From: Pedobacter sp. B4-66
GTDB lineage: Bacteria; Bacteroidota; Bacteroidia; Sphingobacteriales; Sphingobacteriaceae
DNA length: 64,000 bases
Direction of reading: 5' to 3'
Assembly (NCBI RefSeq): GCF_018492665.1
Contig: NZ_JAFVME010000003.1
Span: 62,001-126,000, forward strand
Positions within the stretch are counted from its first letter, which is position 1, and each line of letters starts with the position of its first letter. The translations under genes were made by a program, and so were the position numbers. The notes under the pieces are model-generated. The model searched no databases and was not told the DNA's origin. It saw only the letters and a program-made list of their open reading frames with translations. Shown piece by piece: positions 7,930-16,678 of this stretch.

Positions 7930-8731
7930 CAGAGGTAATATTTTCTTGAATGTGTTTTAACGTTATACTGGTTAAACAACCTGAGCCTATAGTGCTATTT
8001 ACGGCAACTTCAGCATTAATTAGTGCTGCTCTTTGCTTGATGTTCTCTAGCCCTTGCCCTTTAGATTTGATTAATTCAACAGTATTAAATCCTTTTCCTT
8101 TATCTTCCAGTGTTAAAGTAAATAAATTTAAGGAATATGTCAAGTCGATAGTTAAGGTTTCTGATTCAGCGTGCTTTAAAGTGTTGTTCACTATTTCCTG
8201 AAAAATTCTATAAAGAATCATATCGGTTTGTACATTAAACTGAAAAGGATGGCCATTTAAAACAACATGAGCGCAGATAATACCACTTCTGTTTAATCGT
8301 TCTACCTCGTCCTTTATGGCTTGGTAAAGTCCTTCCTTTTTAATTCTATCGAGGCTTAAACTTTTTGATAAATCTCTTAAGTCGTTAATTACGGTGCCTA
8401 TAAGTTGAACACTCTCATTAATCTTTTCTTGTTGATCTCCATCCTTCATTTTGGCGGAAGTGCCAAGGGAAAGCTTAACAAATGATAGCACCTGGCCTAT
8501 ATTGTCGTGGATTTCACGACTAATATTGGTAAGCGTTTGTTCTTGGATTTCCAGTTTAGTTTGTAGTATTAACTTTTCGTAAGTGCGCGTTAATTCTTCC
8601 TTTTTTTTATTAAGAATACGTTTTTTGCGTACAAAGACAAGAAAAAAAAGCAAAGTGAACACAGCAAGTACAACTGCTCCAACACTTGCTATAATTATCG
8701 CAATTACGATGTCGTCATTGGCTTTCTCCAT
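7922..8731 (-). CDS. Membrane sensor histidine kinase (HisKA_3 type)
   Basis: The start MEKANDDIVIAI gives 269 aa: one TM helix (about 9-33), a coiled-coil linker (KKKEELTRTYEKLILQTKLE), the HisKA_3 phosphoacceptor in REIHDNIGQVLSF, and a HATPase with EIVNNTLKHA (N box), DKGKGFN (G1) and GQGLENIKQR (G2). It has almost no extracytoplasmic domain, so sensing may go through the multi-TM protein encoded just upstream, whose gene overlaps it by 28 bases. An in-frame start 24 bases earlier is possible. Partner of the NarL-type regulator. Confidence 0.92.
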   Translation of the reverse strand: MEKANDDIVIAIIIASVGAVVLAVFTLLFFLVFVRKKRILNKKKEELTRTYEKLILQTKLEIQEQTLTNISREIHDNIGQVLSFVKLSLGTSAKMKDGDQQEKINESVQLIGTVINDLRDLSKSLSLDRIKKEGLYQAIKDEVERLNRSGIICAHVVLNGHPFQFNVQTDMILYRIFQEIVNNTLKHAESETLTIDLTYSLNLFTLTLEDKGKGFNTVELIKSKGQGLENIKQRAALINAEVAVNSTIGSGCLTSITLKHIQENITSDE

Positions 8732-9351
8732 ACGATAAGCGCTATTGATATACAACTATACAAAATTATACTTAAATAACGCGGAATTATATTATACAGT
8801 GGTGTGTTAAAAATCATAAGATGATTTAATAAAATGTAGTTGTATAACGAAAGGCAAATGGTTATTCCTGAATAAAAAATAAGTACACCGGATGCTATAC
8901 ACAATCCTGCTGAATAGTGTTTTTCTTTTACGTAATTGTCGTGAAGTAAATATTCATAAAAGTGCAGGCATGCAAAAACAACCTGAATTATTCCGCCATA
9001 AGCAATGATGTAGTTGTTAAAAGCGAAGGAGGTGTAAGTGTAATAGATTAATGAGGATGTAATGTAGGTTGTTGTCAGCAAAATAATTGTTTGCTTGTGC
9101 TCTTTAGCTGTAGAGAACCTATAAAAGATATAAGCATAAAAAAAATGGGAGATGAGGTTCAATATATTATACATCCAACCCGTGCTAAGTGCATGGGTTA
9201 CATACAAATATTTAGCCAAAAGCTCAATTGCAAGGACCAGTAGAAGATATGGTACAAAAGAAATCATAAAAGAACTTTTGAGCTTTTTGATGTATATTAA
9301 TGACACCAGCAAACTCAAAAATTCGAAATAATGTTGTACACTTAACTTCAT
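8704..9351 (-). CDS. Multi-TM (about seven helices) membrane protein, possible sensor subunit
   Basis: This 215-aa protein is almost entirely hydrophobic, with about seven helices and short loops rich in Tyr and Phe. No enzymatic motif is visible. Its start overlaps the stop of the upstream gene in a TAATG arrangement (shared base 9351), and its end overlaps the kinase gene by 28 bases, so it is tightly embedded in a two-component operon. A function as the sensing module for the single-TM kinase is inference from context. It resembles 7TM sensor regions found fused to kinases elsewhere in Bacteroidota. Confidence 0.75.
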   Translation of the reverse strand: MKLSVQHYFEFLSLLVSLIYIKKLKSSFMISFVPYLLLVLAIELLAKYLYVTHALSTGWMYNILNLISHFFYAYIFYRFSTAKEHKQTIILLTTTYITSSLIYYTYTSFAFNNYIIAYGGIIQVVFACLHFYEYLLHDNYVKEKHYSAGLCIASGVLIFYSGITICLSLYNYILLNHLMIFNTPLYNIIPRYLSIILYSCISIALIVWRKPMTTS

Positions 9352-9740
9352 TAAGGGTGAATTTCTCCAAGGTTGTATGGATTCGCCTTGCCCCTAAGTT
9401 TGTCAACACCAGATGTAATCTCAGCTGCATTTGCACCATTATATGGCATGAAAAACACTGTTACTCTGCCAATCAATTTAGGATCTGCTTTAAAATGTGT
9501 GATTAATTCTTTAGTATAAATTCCTAATGATACTCTTACCGTTTTATAATCAGTAGTTGCGCTCAATCTATCCATCCAGTCATTCAATGGATCTTTAGTG
9601 AATTCTATGTAATCTGTTCTTGGAAGAAGACCTGTATTCGGTACTTTTAAGTACTCATCGATACATGCATCAGCGAGTTCGTATGGAACTTCCTGGTTAA
9701 AAAAAGTCACTGAAAATTGAGATTTGCTTTCGTTTGACAT
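9351..9740 (-). CDS. Uncharacterised soluble protein heading a two-component operon
   Basis: This 129-aa protein has no signal peptide and no TM helix. Its sequence includes NQEVPYELADACIDEYLKV and a later VTVFFMPYNGANA. I do not recognise the family. It is the first gene of the operon with the multi-TM protein, kinase and regulator, coupled by a TAATG stop/start overlap, so it is likely made in a fixed ratio with the sensor. Upstream on its strand is a TAAGTTTA box close to the -7 consensus, and further up an imperfect inverted repeat (9789-9829). Confidence 0.7.
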   Translation of the reverse strand: MSNESKSQFSVTFFNQEVPYELADACIDEYLKVPNTGLLPRTDYIEFTKDPLNDWMDRLSATTDYKTVRVSLGIYTKELITHFKADPKLIGRVTVFFMPYNGANAAEITSGVDKLRGKANPYNLGEIHP

Positions 9741-9944
9741 AATGTTATAGTTTGTTTATGTAAACTTATTCTTTCTTCAGCTTAAAAGCATAGGGTGTTT
9801 TTCACGTATTTTATGTTTAAAACACTATGAGTATTACCGTTTTTAACAGAGATTTAATGTGCTTTACGTTGTTGAACTTTGCTCTCAGTGGTTGGTTCTG
9901 GTTAGAATTCAAAAGAAATGCGTAGTACGCTCTTTGCAAAGCTT

Positions 9945-9985
9945 GGTTTTACTGTCACATCTGAGTTCGTGTGGCAGTAACAACC
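9945..9985. terminator. Stable hairpin after the 12890-to-10009 minus-strand genes
   Basis: TTACTGTCACA (9949-9959) pairs with TGTGGCAGTAA (9970-9980) with one G:U pair, extended by GGTT (9945-9948) with AACC (9982-9985) across a one-base bulge. It lies 24 bases past the stop of the 10009-10248 gene. No strong T-tract follows on either strand, so it may be a weak terminator or an mRNA-end stabiliser. The rest of the 268-base gap (9741-10008) shows only an imperfect inverted repeat, CATAGggTGTTTT / AAAACACTATG. Confidence 0.45.
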
Positions 9986-10008
9986 ACAGCTGTATGGGGG
10001 ATTACTGA

Positions 10009-10248
10009 TTAATTATTTTCAAGAAAGTTAGTCAACAGATGCTTTAAATAAAGCTCCGGTTTAGGCATTTTAATTACTGTGCCAGGTTCCTTGTCTTGAG
10101 ATTGCTTAATATAGTTCGCTTTTATTTTACCCCAATCTTTAGAATACAGTTTAATAAACATGTCCACAAAGTCTTTGTCTGTGTAGCCCTCAGGAAGTTT
10201 ACTTAACACTGCTTCAATTTTCTCTTCTTTTCTATGTAATACTGCCAT
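10009..10248 (-). CDS. Small uncharacterised protein
   Basis: This 79-aa, highly charged, probably helical protein starts at MAVLHRKEEKIEAVL. A longer frame would begin at 10293 inside the preceding gene, but its extra residues are simply the overlap with the DUF92 gene, so the ATG at 10248 is preferred. The features GYTDKDFVDMFIKLYSKDWG and KPELYLKHLLTNF are visible, but I do not recognise a family. It follows the DUF92 gene by 20 bases and is probably co-transcribed with it. Confidence 0.65.
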   Translation of the reverse strand: MAVLHRKEEKIEAVLSKLPEGYTDKDFVDMFIKLYSKDWGKIKANYIKQSQDKEPGTVIKMPKPELYLKHLLTNFLENN

Positions 10249-10268
10249 AATGATTTTAATTGGGGCTG

Positions 10269-10979
10269 CTAAGTTAGGGAAATAAAAACACAATAAAGCA
10301 CCATGGCAAGTATTGAAGCCAGAAGTGTATTTAGAAAATTCACCACATTATTTCCTGCATAATTTTTTCGTTCAATTGTAGCCCCAAGTATGGAATCTAT
10401 TAGATTACCAAGGATGCCGGCTACAGCTACAATAAGACATTTTTTATCAAAACCTACATAAATGAAAGCAATTACAAAAGCACCACAAGCACCAATAAGT
10501 GTTCCTTCAATACTAACAACACCATCTAAGCCATTGGCTTCCCTTTTTAACGTTAGTATGTTATAAAACCTACTGCCATAAACCATACCCAGTTCTGAGG
10601 ATAGGGTATCGGCAAGGGCAGATGCTAAGCTTGCGGCCATCATTAAAATGTAGAGTTCTGAATGATTCTGGTCAACAATTGCCAAAGCGCCGAGTATCGC
10701 AGCAACACCTCCGTTGGCAAACACCTGTCCGATATTTCTTCCTTTATTCTCTGAAATTTCTGGATGATATTTGGCTTTTAGGTGCTTTTTATGTGATGTT
10801 GCTAATACACTAAGAATAAAAAAGGTAACAAGCATCAGAATACCTTTTTCTTTAGCACCAATGTATACCAAAAAACCAATGAGCCCTGCTGCAATGGATG
10901 CCGGAAGTGTTAGTTTTTTGGCTCTTACACATATCACCATCATGGCAATAAGTAAGATAGTAATAGCAAGTAAGTTCAT
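10269..10979 (-). CDS. DUF92 family integral membrane protein
   Basis: This 236-aa protein has about six helices and the DUF92 hallmarks RNIGQVFANGGVAAIL (about 80-95), ALADTLSSELGMVYG (about 119-133), and a glycine-rich late segment GILGNLIDSILGATIERK. The family includes plant VTE6 phytyl-phosphate kinase and archaeal or bacterial homologues thought to be CTP- or phosphate-dependent lipid-alcohol kinases. That activity is plausible but unproven here. It abuts the PIF1-like helicase gene (ends 10980) with no gap. Confidence 0.85.
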   Translation of the reverse strand: MNLLAITILLIAMMVICVRAKKLTLPASIAAGLIGFLVYIGAKEKGILMLVTFFILSVLATSHKKHLKAKYHPEISENKGRNIGQVFANGGVAAILGALAIVDQNHSELYILMMAASLASALADTLSSELGMVYGSRFYNILTLKREANGLDGVVSIEGTLIGACGAFVIAFIYVGFDKKCLIVAVAGILGNLIDSILGATIERKNYAGNNVVNFLNTLLASILAMVLYCVFISLT

Positions 10980-12890
10980 TTAAAACAATTGCAAGTTAAC
11001 CGTTGGCTCTGTCGAAGAAGAACTGGTTTTAGTACTGGTTCTTGCCTTATGTTTACTAATCCAGGTAAGGTAATCTTCAGGTTTAATTGGCTCCTTTAAT
11101 AAACCAGAAGCATATTGTATTTGGGAAATCCTTGCTTCAATTGTTTGTCTAAATTTTTGCAACAAGTGCTGTATTTGCTGTTGGATTTTGTTTTTAGGCT
11201 TAATTCTTATGTTTTTGTTTACAGGATTAAGAAGTTGCATGGTTATTTCCTTGCCGAAGTAAGCCAATGCCGATTCTATTCTATCCTGTAGTAACTGCTG
11301 ATCTTTAAAACCAGCTTGTTTATGCAACTGTTTTACTTGTGTTTGAAATCTGTCTGATAAAGCAATTAGGTCGGTGGTTGACTTATTCAATTGCGAGAGT
11401 AAAGATTTAAACTCAGGAAGGTGTGATTTAATGATCTCAGAATTTGAACTGATAGTTTCCAATCCACTAAGTATTCGGTTAAACGAGAAATGGTTTAGTA
11501 CTACCTGAAGAATGAATTTTTCTTGTTCTGTAATCAGAATACTATCTAATTCTTCTTCTTTGGCAGGTTTCATATAATTGATAACCTCAGTATTTGACCG
11601 TAAGCTCTCTGTGCTGATTTTGGACTTTAAAATTAGCCCGTTTAATGTCCTTACACGACTTAAAGCCACGTATACTTGACCAGCTACAAATGATTTTCCT
11701 GCATCAATTACCGCATTGTCAAATGTTAATCCCTGACTTTTATGGATGGTTACTGCCCAGGCTAGTTTAATTGGATATTGTGAAAATTCTCCTACCTGTT
11801 GTTGTACAATAGCCTCTTCAGGATCGGCCTTGTATTCAAAAGATTGCCATGATGTCTTTTCTAAGAGTAGATCATCTTCTTGCGGAAAGGAGATGTAGAT
11901 CTGACCATCTTTAATGGATTTAACTTTTCCTATTTTTCCGTTGTAGAATTTCCGATCATCACCTGTATCATTTTTTATGAACATGATCTGAGCACCTTCC
12001 TTAAGTTTTAGTGTCTGCTCTGCCTGCAAGCCAAGATCTCTGAATTCTCCACTAATTTCGCCCTCAAAAGTATACTCTTCACCAGTAAGTTCATCCAATT
12101 TTCCTTTATTAATTGTATTTGCCTCTGCATTATGTGAGGTAATGATAATAGGATTTAGGTCATCGGTCGAGCTGAACTGAGGATCGTATCTTTTATTTAA
12201 AAGATTCAAACTACTTTCACTAATTTGATTGTTTCTGATGTCATTAAGAATATTGATGAATTCAGGTTCAGTTTGTCTGAATACAGTGGTAAGCTCTATT
12301 TGTAAAAGTGGGTTTTTGCGTACTACAAGTGCATCAAAGAAATAAGGAGATGGGTATGCTTTGCTTAGAAAAGCCCAATCTTCTCTTTTGGTAACAGGTG
12401 GCAATTGATATAAATCGCCAATTAGTAAGAGTTGAACACCTCCAAAAGGCATGGTGTTTTTTCTGACAGATTTTAGTATAGCATCTATTACATCAAGTAA
12501 GTCGCACCGCACCATTGATACCTCATCAATAACAAGCAGTTCCAGTTCATTAAACAGGTTTGTTTTGTCTTTGGTATAACTTAAATCAGAAACCATAGAT
12601 TGAATAGAAAGTATACCTGCTTGCAGGTTCTCCAAACTAATGTCACCTGGAAAAAAGGAGCCGGGAGGTAATTGGAAAAAGGAATTGATTGTGGTTCCTT
12701 TGGCATTCATTGCGGCAACTCCGGTAGGAGCAACCACAGCCATTTTTTTAAAGCTACTTTCTTTAATTCGCTTCAGTAGGGTTGTTTTTCCTGTTCCGGC
12801 TTTTCCAGTCAGAAAAATATTCTGATTGGTATAGTCAATAAAAGATAAAACTCTGTCGAAAATTGAATTAGAAAAACCGCCATTACTCAT
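10980..12890 (-). CDS. PIF1-like superfamily 1 DNA helicase
   Basis: This 636-aa protein begins with an SF1B helicase core: Walker A LTGKAGTGKTTLLK (about 27-40), motif Ia AVVAPTGVAAMNAKG, Walker B LLVIDEVSM, motif III LLLIGDLYQLPPV, and motif V/VI LAWAVTIHKSQGLTFD then VYVALSRVRTLNGL. This is the standard PIF1/RecD-like 5'-3' helicase set used in replication through obstacles. The C-terminal ~180 residues, rich in Q and L with long helices, resemble the helicase-associated HRDC/HTH tail of Bacteroidota versions. Length is typical. Confidence 0.92.
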   Translation of the reverse strand: MSNGGFSNSIFDRVLSFIDYTNQNIFLTGKAGTGKTTLLKRIKESSFKKMAVVAPTGVAAMNAKGTTINSFFQLPPGSFFPGDISLENLQAGILSIQSMVSDLSYTKDKTNLFNELELLVIDEVSMVRCDLLDVIDAILKSVRKNTMPFGGVQLLLIGDLYQLPPVTKREDWAFLSKAYPSPYFFDALVVRKNPLLQIELTTVFRQTEPEFINILNDIRNNQISESSLNLLNKRYDPQFSSTDDLNPIIITSHNAEANTINKGKLDELTGEEYTFEGEISGEFRDLGLQAEQTLKLKEGAQIMFIKNDTGDDRKFYNGKIGKVKSIKDGQIYISFPQEDDLLLEKTSWQSFEYKADPEEAIVQQQVGEFSQYPIKLAWAVTIHKSQGLTFDNAVIDAGKSFVAGQVYVALSRVRTLNGLILKSKISTESLRSNTEVINYMKPAKEEELDSILITEQEKFILQVVLNHFSFNRILSGLETISSNSEIIKSHLPEFKSLLSQLNKSTTDLIALSDRFQTQVKQLHKQAGFKDQQLLQDRIESALAYFGKEITMQLLNPVNKNIRIKPKNKIQQQIQHLLQKFRQTIEARISQIQYASGLLKEPIKPEDYLTWISKHKARTSTKTSSSSTEPTVNLQLF

Positions 12891-12951
12891 ATGGCAAATT
12901 TAATTGAAATTTTTTGCTGTTTAACCTAATGTTGAAATGTATTAGGCAGCT

Positions 12952-14208
12952 TTATCGGTTATAAGGATGTTCATTAATCCAGCGAAACTTTCTTTCTGTA
13001 AGTATGTATTTCTGTTTATTTAAAGTGATCGTAGCTGGCGTGCCAAATAAATTACCTGTAAGAATCAGTTTATTACTGTCGACAAATTTGTAATTAAGCG
13101 TATAATTTACTTTTGGATCGTCAGTGAAAGCAATACTTATAGACTTGGATGCAGAATCAACTCCATAGGTACACCAGGCAGTTTCATCGTCATTGTAATG
13201 AATCTGTGCGTAGGTGCTTCTGTCAAATATCAGAAGTTTCCATTTGCGACTTAAAAAAGAGCTATCTGGAATTGAATCTTTCTTTTCTGATTTTAATGAT
13301 TCTATAGTGTAAGCTCCGTAAACAGGCGATTTATCGTTAACTTTTTTGTCAAGCAAGGCAATTTTTAAAGCCATAGATAATGGTGCTCCTGCGTACAATA
13401 ATACTGCGGCATACTTTAATACCAACTTGGAAATACGTACCCATTTCGCTTTAAAAATAGGGGCCTTTAGTTGGTTTAGTTTTACCAGTTCACCTTTAAA
13501 GAAAAATCTAATCAGATTTATAATGTTAGGCGACAGTATGATTAGGCACATGACTACAAGCGCTGTGCTTATAATTTTTACAGGTACATCAAAGAAGTAG
13601 TTGATGGCCATAATATTTGCTGAGGTCATTAAGCATAGGAAAGCACCTATTGTAGCAGTCCTTCTGAAAAACAATAAAACACCCATCAATTCGGCTGTAA
13701 ACATAAACCATTTGTAGCCCTCAGAAAATCCTAAAAATCGCCAGGCAAGGCCCATTGGGGATGACTCTCCATAAGTAGTTGAAAGCTGACTAAGATAGAG
13801 GGAAGGGAATTGGCCTTCGTTGAGTTTAGCAATAGCATAGTGGACTAACATAAAACCTACATAGAATCTAAGCAAAACGGTAAGCCAGTAAAAGAGTTGG
13901 TCGTGACTCTTTCGTTTTCTATCTAAAATCGACCATATAAATGTTCCAAACAAAGCGATTAATAATACACAGAGCAATAGCACATAATTGTAAGTGGTGT
14001 CTCCGCTACCATTAGTGAAAACAGTAATTGGTTCTGGAAGATTTAAATATTTCTGGGCAAACCATGGAATGAAAGATTGAAGGGCAGGTGTGGTGTATCT
14101 TTCAATATAATATAGGAATGGTAAACCTCCATTGTTAAAGCATAAAACAAAAAAAGAACAAAGTAAAAACAGGAATCTGGTTGAAATGAGAGAGACGTAT
14201 TTGATCAT
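12952..14208 (-). CDS. DoxX-like multi-TM membrane protein
   Basis: This 418-aa protein starts at MIKYVSLISTRFLF; a longer frame from 14307 adds 33 residues rich in Asn and Tyr that look non-coding. It has about eight helices, with the DoxX-like region around LLRFYVGFMLVHYAIAKL and FMFTAELMGVLLFFRRTAT. A soluble C-terminal domain of about 120 residues follows (WKLLIFDRSTYAQIHYNDDE and on), beta-rich in character. Large DoxX-like proteins of this build are common in Bacteroidota and have no assigned function. Divergent from the GH18 gene. Confidence 0.75.
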   Translation of the reverse strand: MIKYVSLISTRFLFLLCSFFVLCFNNGGLPFLYYIERYTTPALQSFIPWFAQKYLNLPEPITVFTNGSGDTTYNYVLLLCVLLIALFGTFIWSILDRKRKSHDQLFYWLTVLLRFYVGFMLVHYAIAKLNEGQFPSLYLSQLSTTYGESSPMGLAWRFLGFSEGYKWFMFTAELMGVLLFFRRTATIGAFLCLMTSANIMAINYFFDVPVKIISTALVVMCLIILSPNIINLIRFFFKGELVKLNQLKAPIFKAKWVRISKLVLKYAAVLLYAGAPLSMALKIALLDKKVNDKSPVYGAYTIESLKSEKKDSIPDSSFLSRKWKLLIFDRSTYAQIHYNDDETAWCTYGVDSASKSISIAFTDDPKVNYTLNYKFVDSNKLILTGNLFGTPATITLNKQKYILTERKFRWINEHPYNR

Positions 14209-14323
14209 GTTTTGTTTTCGGTTGTAATTACAATAAGCAATCGTTAAAGTAAGAAAATAGTTGTTATCTTGGTGGATAAGAAGCGTGTTTTTTCTAAATT
14301 TAGGCACCTAAACCAATTTAACC

Positions 14324-15352
14324 ATGAAACTTATTTACATCATTGCGGGGGCATTACTTACAACAATATTAAGTACAGCAAATGCCCAACAAAAAGAAAC
14401 CCCTAAAAAAAGCACTAAGAATAAGGTAATTGTAGCTTATGTTACATCATGGGGTAAGGTTTTACCTGATCCAAAACTTGTAACGCATATCAATTATGCT
14501 TTTGGCCATGTAAATAAAACATTTGATGGAGTGACTATTGAGAATGAAGGTCGTTTGAAAGATATTACAGCATTAAAGGCAAAGTATCCTGCATTAAAAG
14601 TATTGCTTTCAATAGGTGGATGGAAAAGTGGCAGATTTAGTGAAATGGCTGCGTCAGAAGAAAATAGAAATAAATTTGTAGAGGATTGCCAACGCGTAGT
14701 AAACGCATTTAACCTAGATGGAATAGATATAGATTGGGAATATCCAACTAGTTCAGAAGCTGGAATATCTTCATCTCCAGATGATACCAAAAACTACACT
14801 TTATTAATGTCGGGAATCAGAAATAAAATTGGCAAGAAAAAACTACTTACACTAGCCTCTGTTTCAAATGCAAAATACATCGATTTTAAAGCCATAACAC
14901 CAATAGTAGATTTTGTAAATGTAATGACTTATGATATGGGAACTCCTCCCAATCATCATGCAGGACTTTATCACTCAGAATACACTAAGGATATTAGTGT
15001 TGATGAAGGGGTTACTGCACATCTAAATGCAGGTGTTCCAGCTAATAAGTTAGTTCTTGGGATTCCATTTTATGGTCATGGAAAAGGAGATATTGCCTGG
15101 TACATAGATTATAAAGACATCGTAAAATTAAATGGCTATACCAAAAAATGGGATGATGTAGCTAAAGCTCCGTACCTGACTAATGATGCTGGTGAATTTG
15201 TATTAACCTATGAAAACCCGCAGTCCATTGCTATAAAATGTACTTATCTGTTGGATAAGGGGATGTTGGGTGCTATGTATTGGGATTATACAGCGGATAC
15301 TGAAGATGGAGAATTACGTAATGCAGTTTATTCAGGAGTTAAAGGGAAGTAA
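14324..15352 (+). CDS. Secreted GH18 family glycosidase (chitinase-like)
   Basis: This 342-aa protein has a signal peptide (1-21, ending ANAQ) and one GH18 TIM barrel. The substrate-binding LLSIGGW (94-100) and the catalytic DGIDIDWEY (132-140) are intact, so E139 is the acid/base and the DxxDxDxE motif is complete. The barrel end AMYWDY is also present. Expected activity is hydrolysis of beta-1,4-GlcNAc linkages (chitin, or N-glycan cores for ENGase-like members). No chitin-binding module is present. A TATCTTGG box at 14265-14272 may be its -7 element. Confidence 0.92.
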   Translation: MKLIYIIAGALLTTILSTANAQQKETPKKSTKNKVIVAYVTSWGKVLPDPKLVTHINYAFGHVNKTFDGVTIENEGRLKDITALKAKYPALKVLLSIGGWKSGRFSEMAASEENRNKFVEDCQRVVNAFNLDGIDIDWEYPTSSEAGISSSPDDTKNYTLLMSGIRNKIGKKKLLTLASVSNAKYIDFKAITPIVDFVNVMTYDMGTPPNHHAGLYHSEYTKDISVDEGVTAHLNAGVPANKLVLGIPFYGHGKGDIAWYIDYKDIVKLNGYTKKWDDVAKAPYLTNDAGEFVLTYENPQSIAIKCTYLLDKGMLGAMYWDYTADTEDGELRNAVYSGVKGK

Positions 15353-15361
15353 CTGCATTGA

Positions 15362-15448
15362 TTATTGTTCTTTCTCTAGTGTTTTAGCTCTTTCACCGTA
15401 GAAGAAAAAGTCATCTTTTTCTGGTTTAGTAGTATCTTTTGAATCTAA
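15362..15448 (-). pseudogene. Possible 3' remnant of a lost gene
   Basis: In the 156-base gap after the GH18 gene, the minus strand encodes a coding-like C-terminus, DSKDTTKPEKDDFFYGERA then KTLEKEQ and a TAA at 15364-15362. The frame is blocked upstream by a stop just before 15448 and has no usable start. Charged, proline-containing C-terminal tails of this kind are unusual for random AT-rich DNA. It could be the decayed end of a gene or chance; I cannot name the parent protein. Confidence 0.3.
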
Positions 15449-15508
15449 TTATAGTAATATCTTAATTGAATTAATTATGGTAAATTAGATTAGCTTAAAC
15501 CATTTGGT

Positions 15509-16678
15509 ATGACGTCGGCACTAAAGGAAGTTTTCATTAAGGAATTGCTTGCTAATAGAATCTCCCTTGCGGGATTTCACTCACTTCTTGCAGCCGTTAA
15601 TGAGCAGGATCTATCTCTCATTATTCAACGAATATATGATTTAAATGATACACAGGTTAGGAAGATTGCGGCACTAGGACCTTTAATGGCAAAAATTGAT
15701 GCGGTAAAAAACAGCCAGCGTAATGGTAAGTTCCTAAGCAAAATTAAGGATGGTTTTCGAAAAAATGCTAGCAATAAAGTAATACTTGTAGAAGGAGATT
15801 CCTGGTTTAATTATCCGATTTTATTGAGTGATGTCATCGATTGGATAGGTATGGAGAAGAATATGGCTGTTTATAGTCTGGCCTCCGGTGGAGATTGGTT
15901 ATTGAACATGCTTAGTGCGAGAAGGTATGTTGAGCAGCTTTCAACTATGCATCCTGATGTATTCATTATAAGTGGAGGTGGGAACGATTTGGTAGGTAGT
16001 AATAGAATTGCAGCCATGGTAGATCCGAAAGGAGAATCAGATGAATTCATCAATAGTCCATGGGCTCAGGGAGTGATGCGCAAATCCAAAACAGAATTTG
16101 ATCCGCATAAGTTCAATAGAGGGCTTAAATTTCTATCTAAAGACTTCTTCGCATTATTGATGTTTTTTCAGCTTCAATATTACACTCTTTTTAATGGCAT
16201 CCTCACCTCCGGAACTGGAAATCCAGCCAATGGTAAATTTCCAAATATCAAGATCATCACTCAGGGCTATGATTATGTAATACCAAGTAGGAAATTAGGC
16301 TTCGGGTTTAAGCCCTGGCGTTGGTATATGCCGTTTGCAAGGATGTTTCTTGGGCATGGCAGCTGGTTGAAAACGCCATTGGATTTAAGGGGAATTTCTG
16401 ATTCTAATATACAAGAGGACATTATGTATTCCATGATCTATCTCTTTAATGAAATGATGATTGAAACAGGACAATTTTTTAAAGAGATAGTTGGTTATGA
16501 CTGCGTCTTTCATATAGACTCCAGAGGTGCAATTGGGAGAGATGGCTGGACAGATGAGCTCCATCCGCTACCTGAGAATTTCAGGAAGGTCGGGAAAGTA
16601 TTTATAGACTGTATTAATGGTGTGCCATCCGCAAATGGATTGGTTTATGAGGTTCCTCCTTCAATCGAAAAAATATGA
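15509..16678 (+). CDS. SGNH-hydrolase fold protein
   Basis: This 389-aa protein has no signal peptide. A helical N-terminal segment (about 1-85) is followed by SGNH blocks in order: block I VEGDSWF (S98), block II glycine ASGGDW, block III SGGGND (N159), block V DELHP (D349, H352). The catalytic Ser-Asp-His set is therefore complete, which indicates an esterase or lipase-like hydrolase; substrate unknown. The N-terminal helical extension is unlike classic GDSL enzymes. Its stop overlaps the next gene by 4 bases (ATGA), indicating coupled translation with a membrane protein. Confidence 0.8.
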   Translation: MTSALKEVFIKELLANRISLAGFHSLLAAVNEQDLSLIIQRIYDLNDTQVRKIAALGPLMAKIDAVKNSQRNGKFLSKIKDGFRKNASNKVILVEGDSWFNYPILLSDVIDWIGMEKNMAVYSLASGGDWLLNMLSARRYVEQLSTMHPDVFIISGGGNDLVGSNRIAAMVDPKGESDEFINSPWAQGVMRKSKTEFDPHKFNRGLKFLSKDFFALLMFFQLQYYTLFNGILTSGTGNPANGKFPNIKIITQGYDYVIPSRKLGFGFKPWRWYMPFARMFLGHGSWLKTPLDLRGISDSNIQEDIMYSMIYLFNEMMIETGQFFKEIVGYDCVFHIDSRGAIGRDGWTDELHPLPENFRKVGKVFIDCINGVPSANGLVYEVPPSIEKI

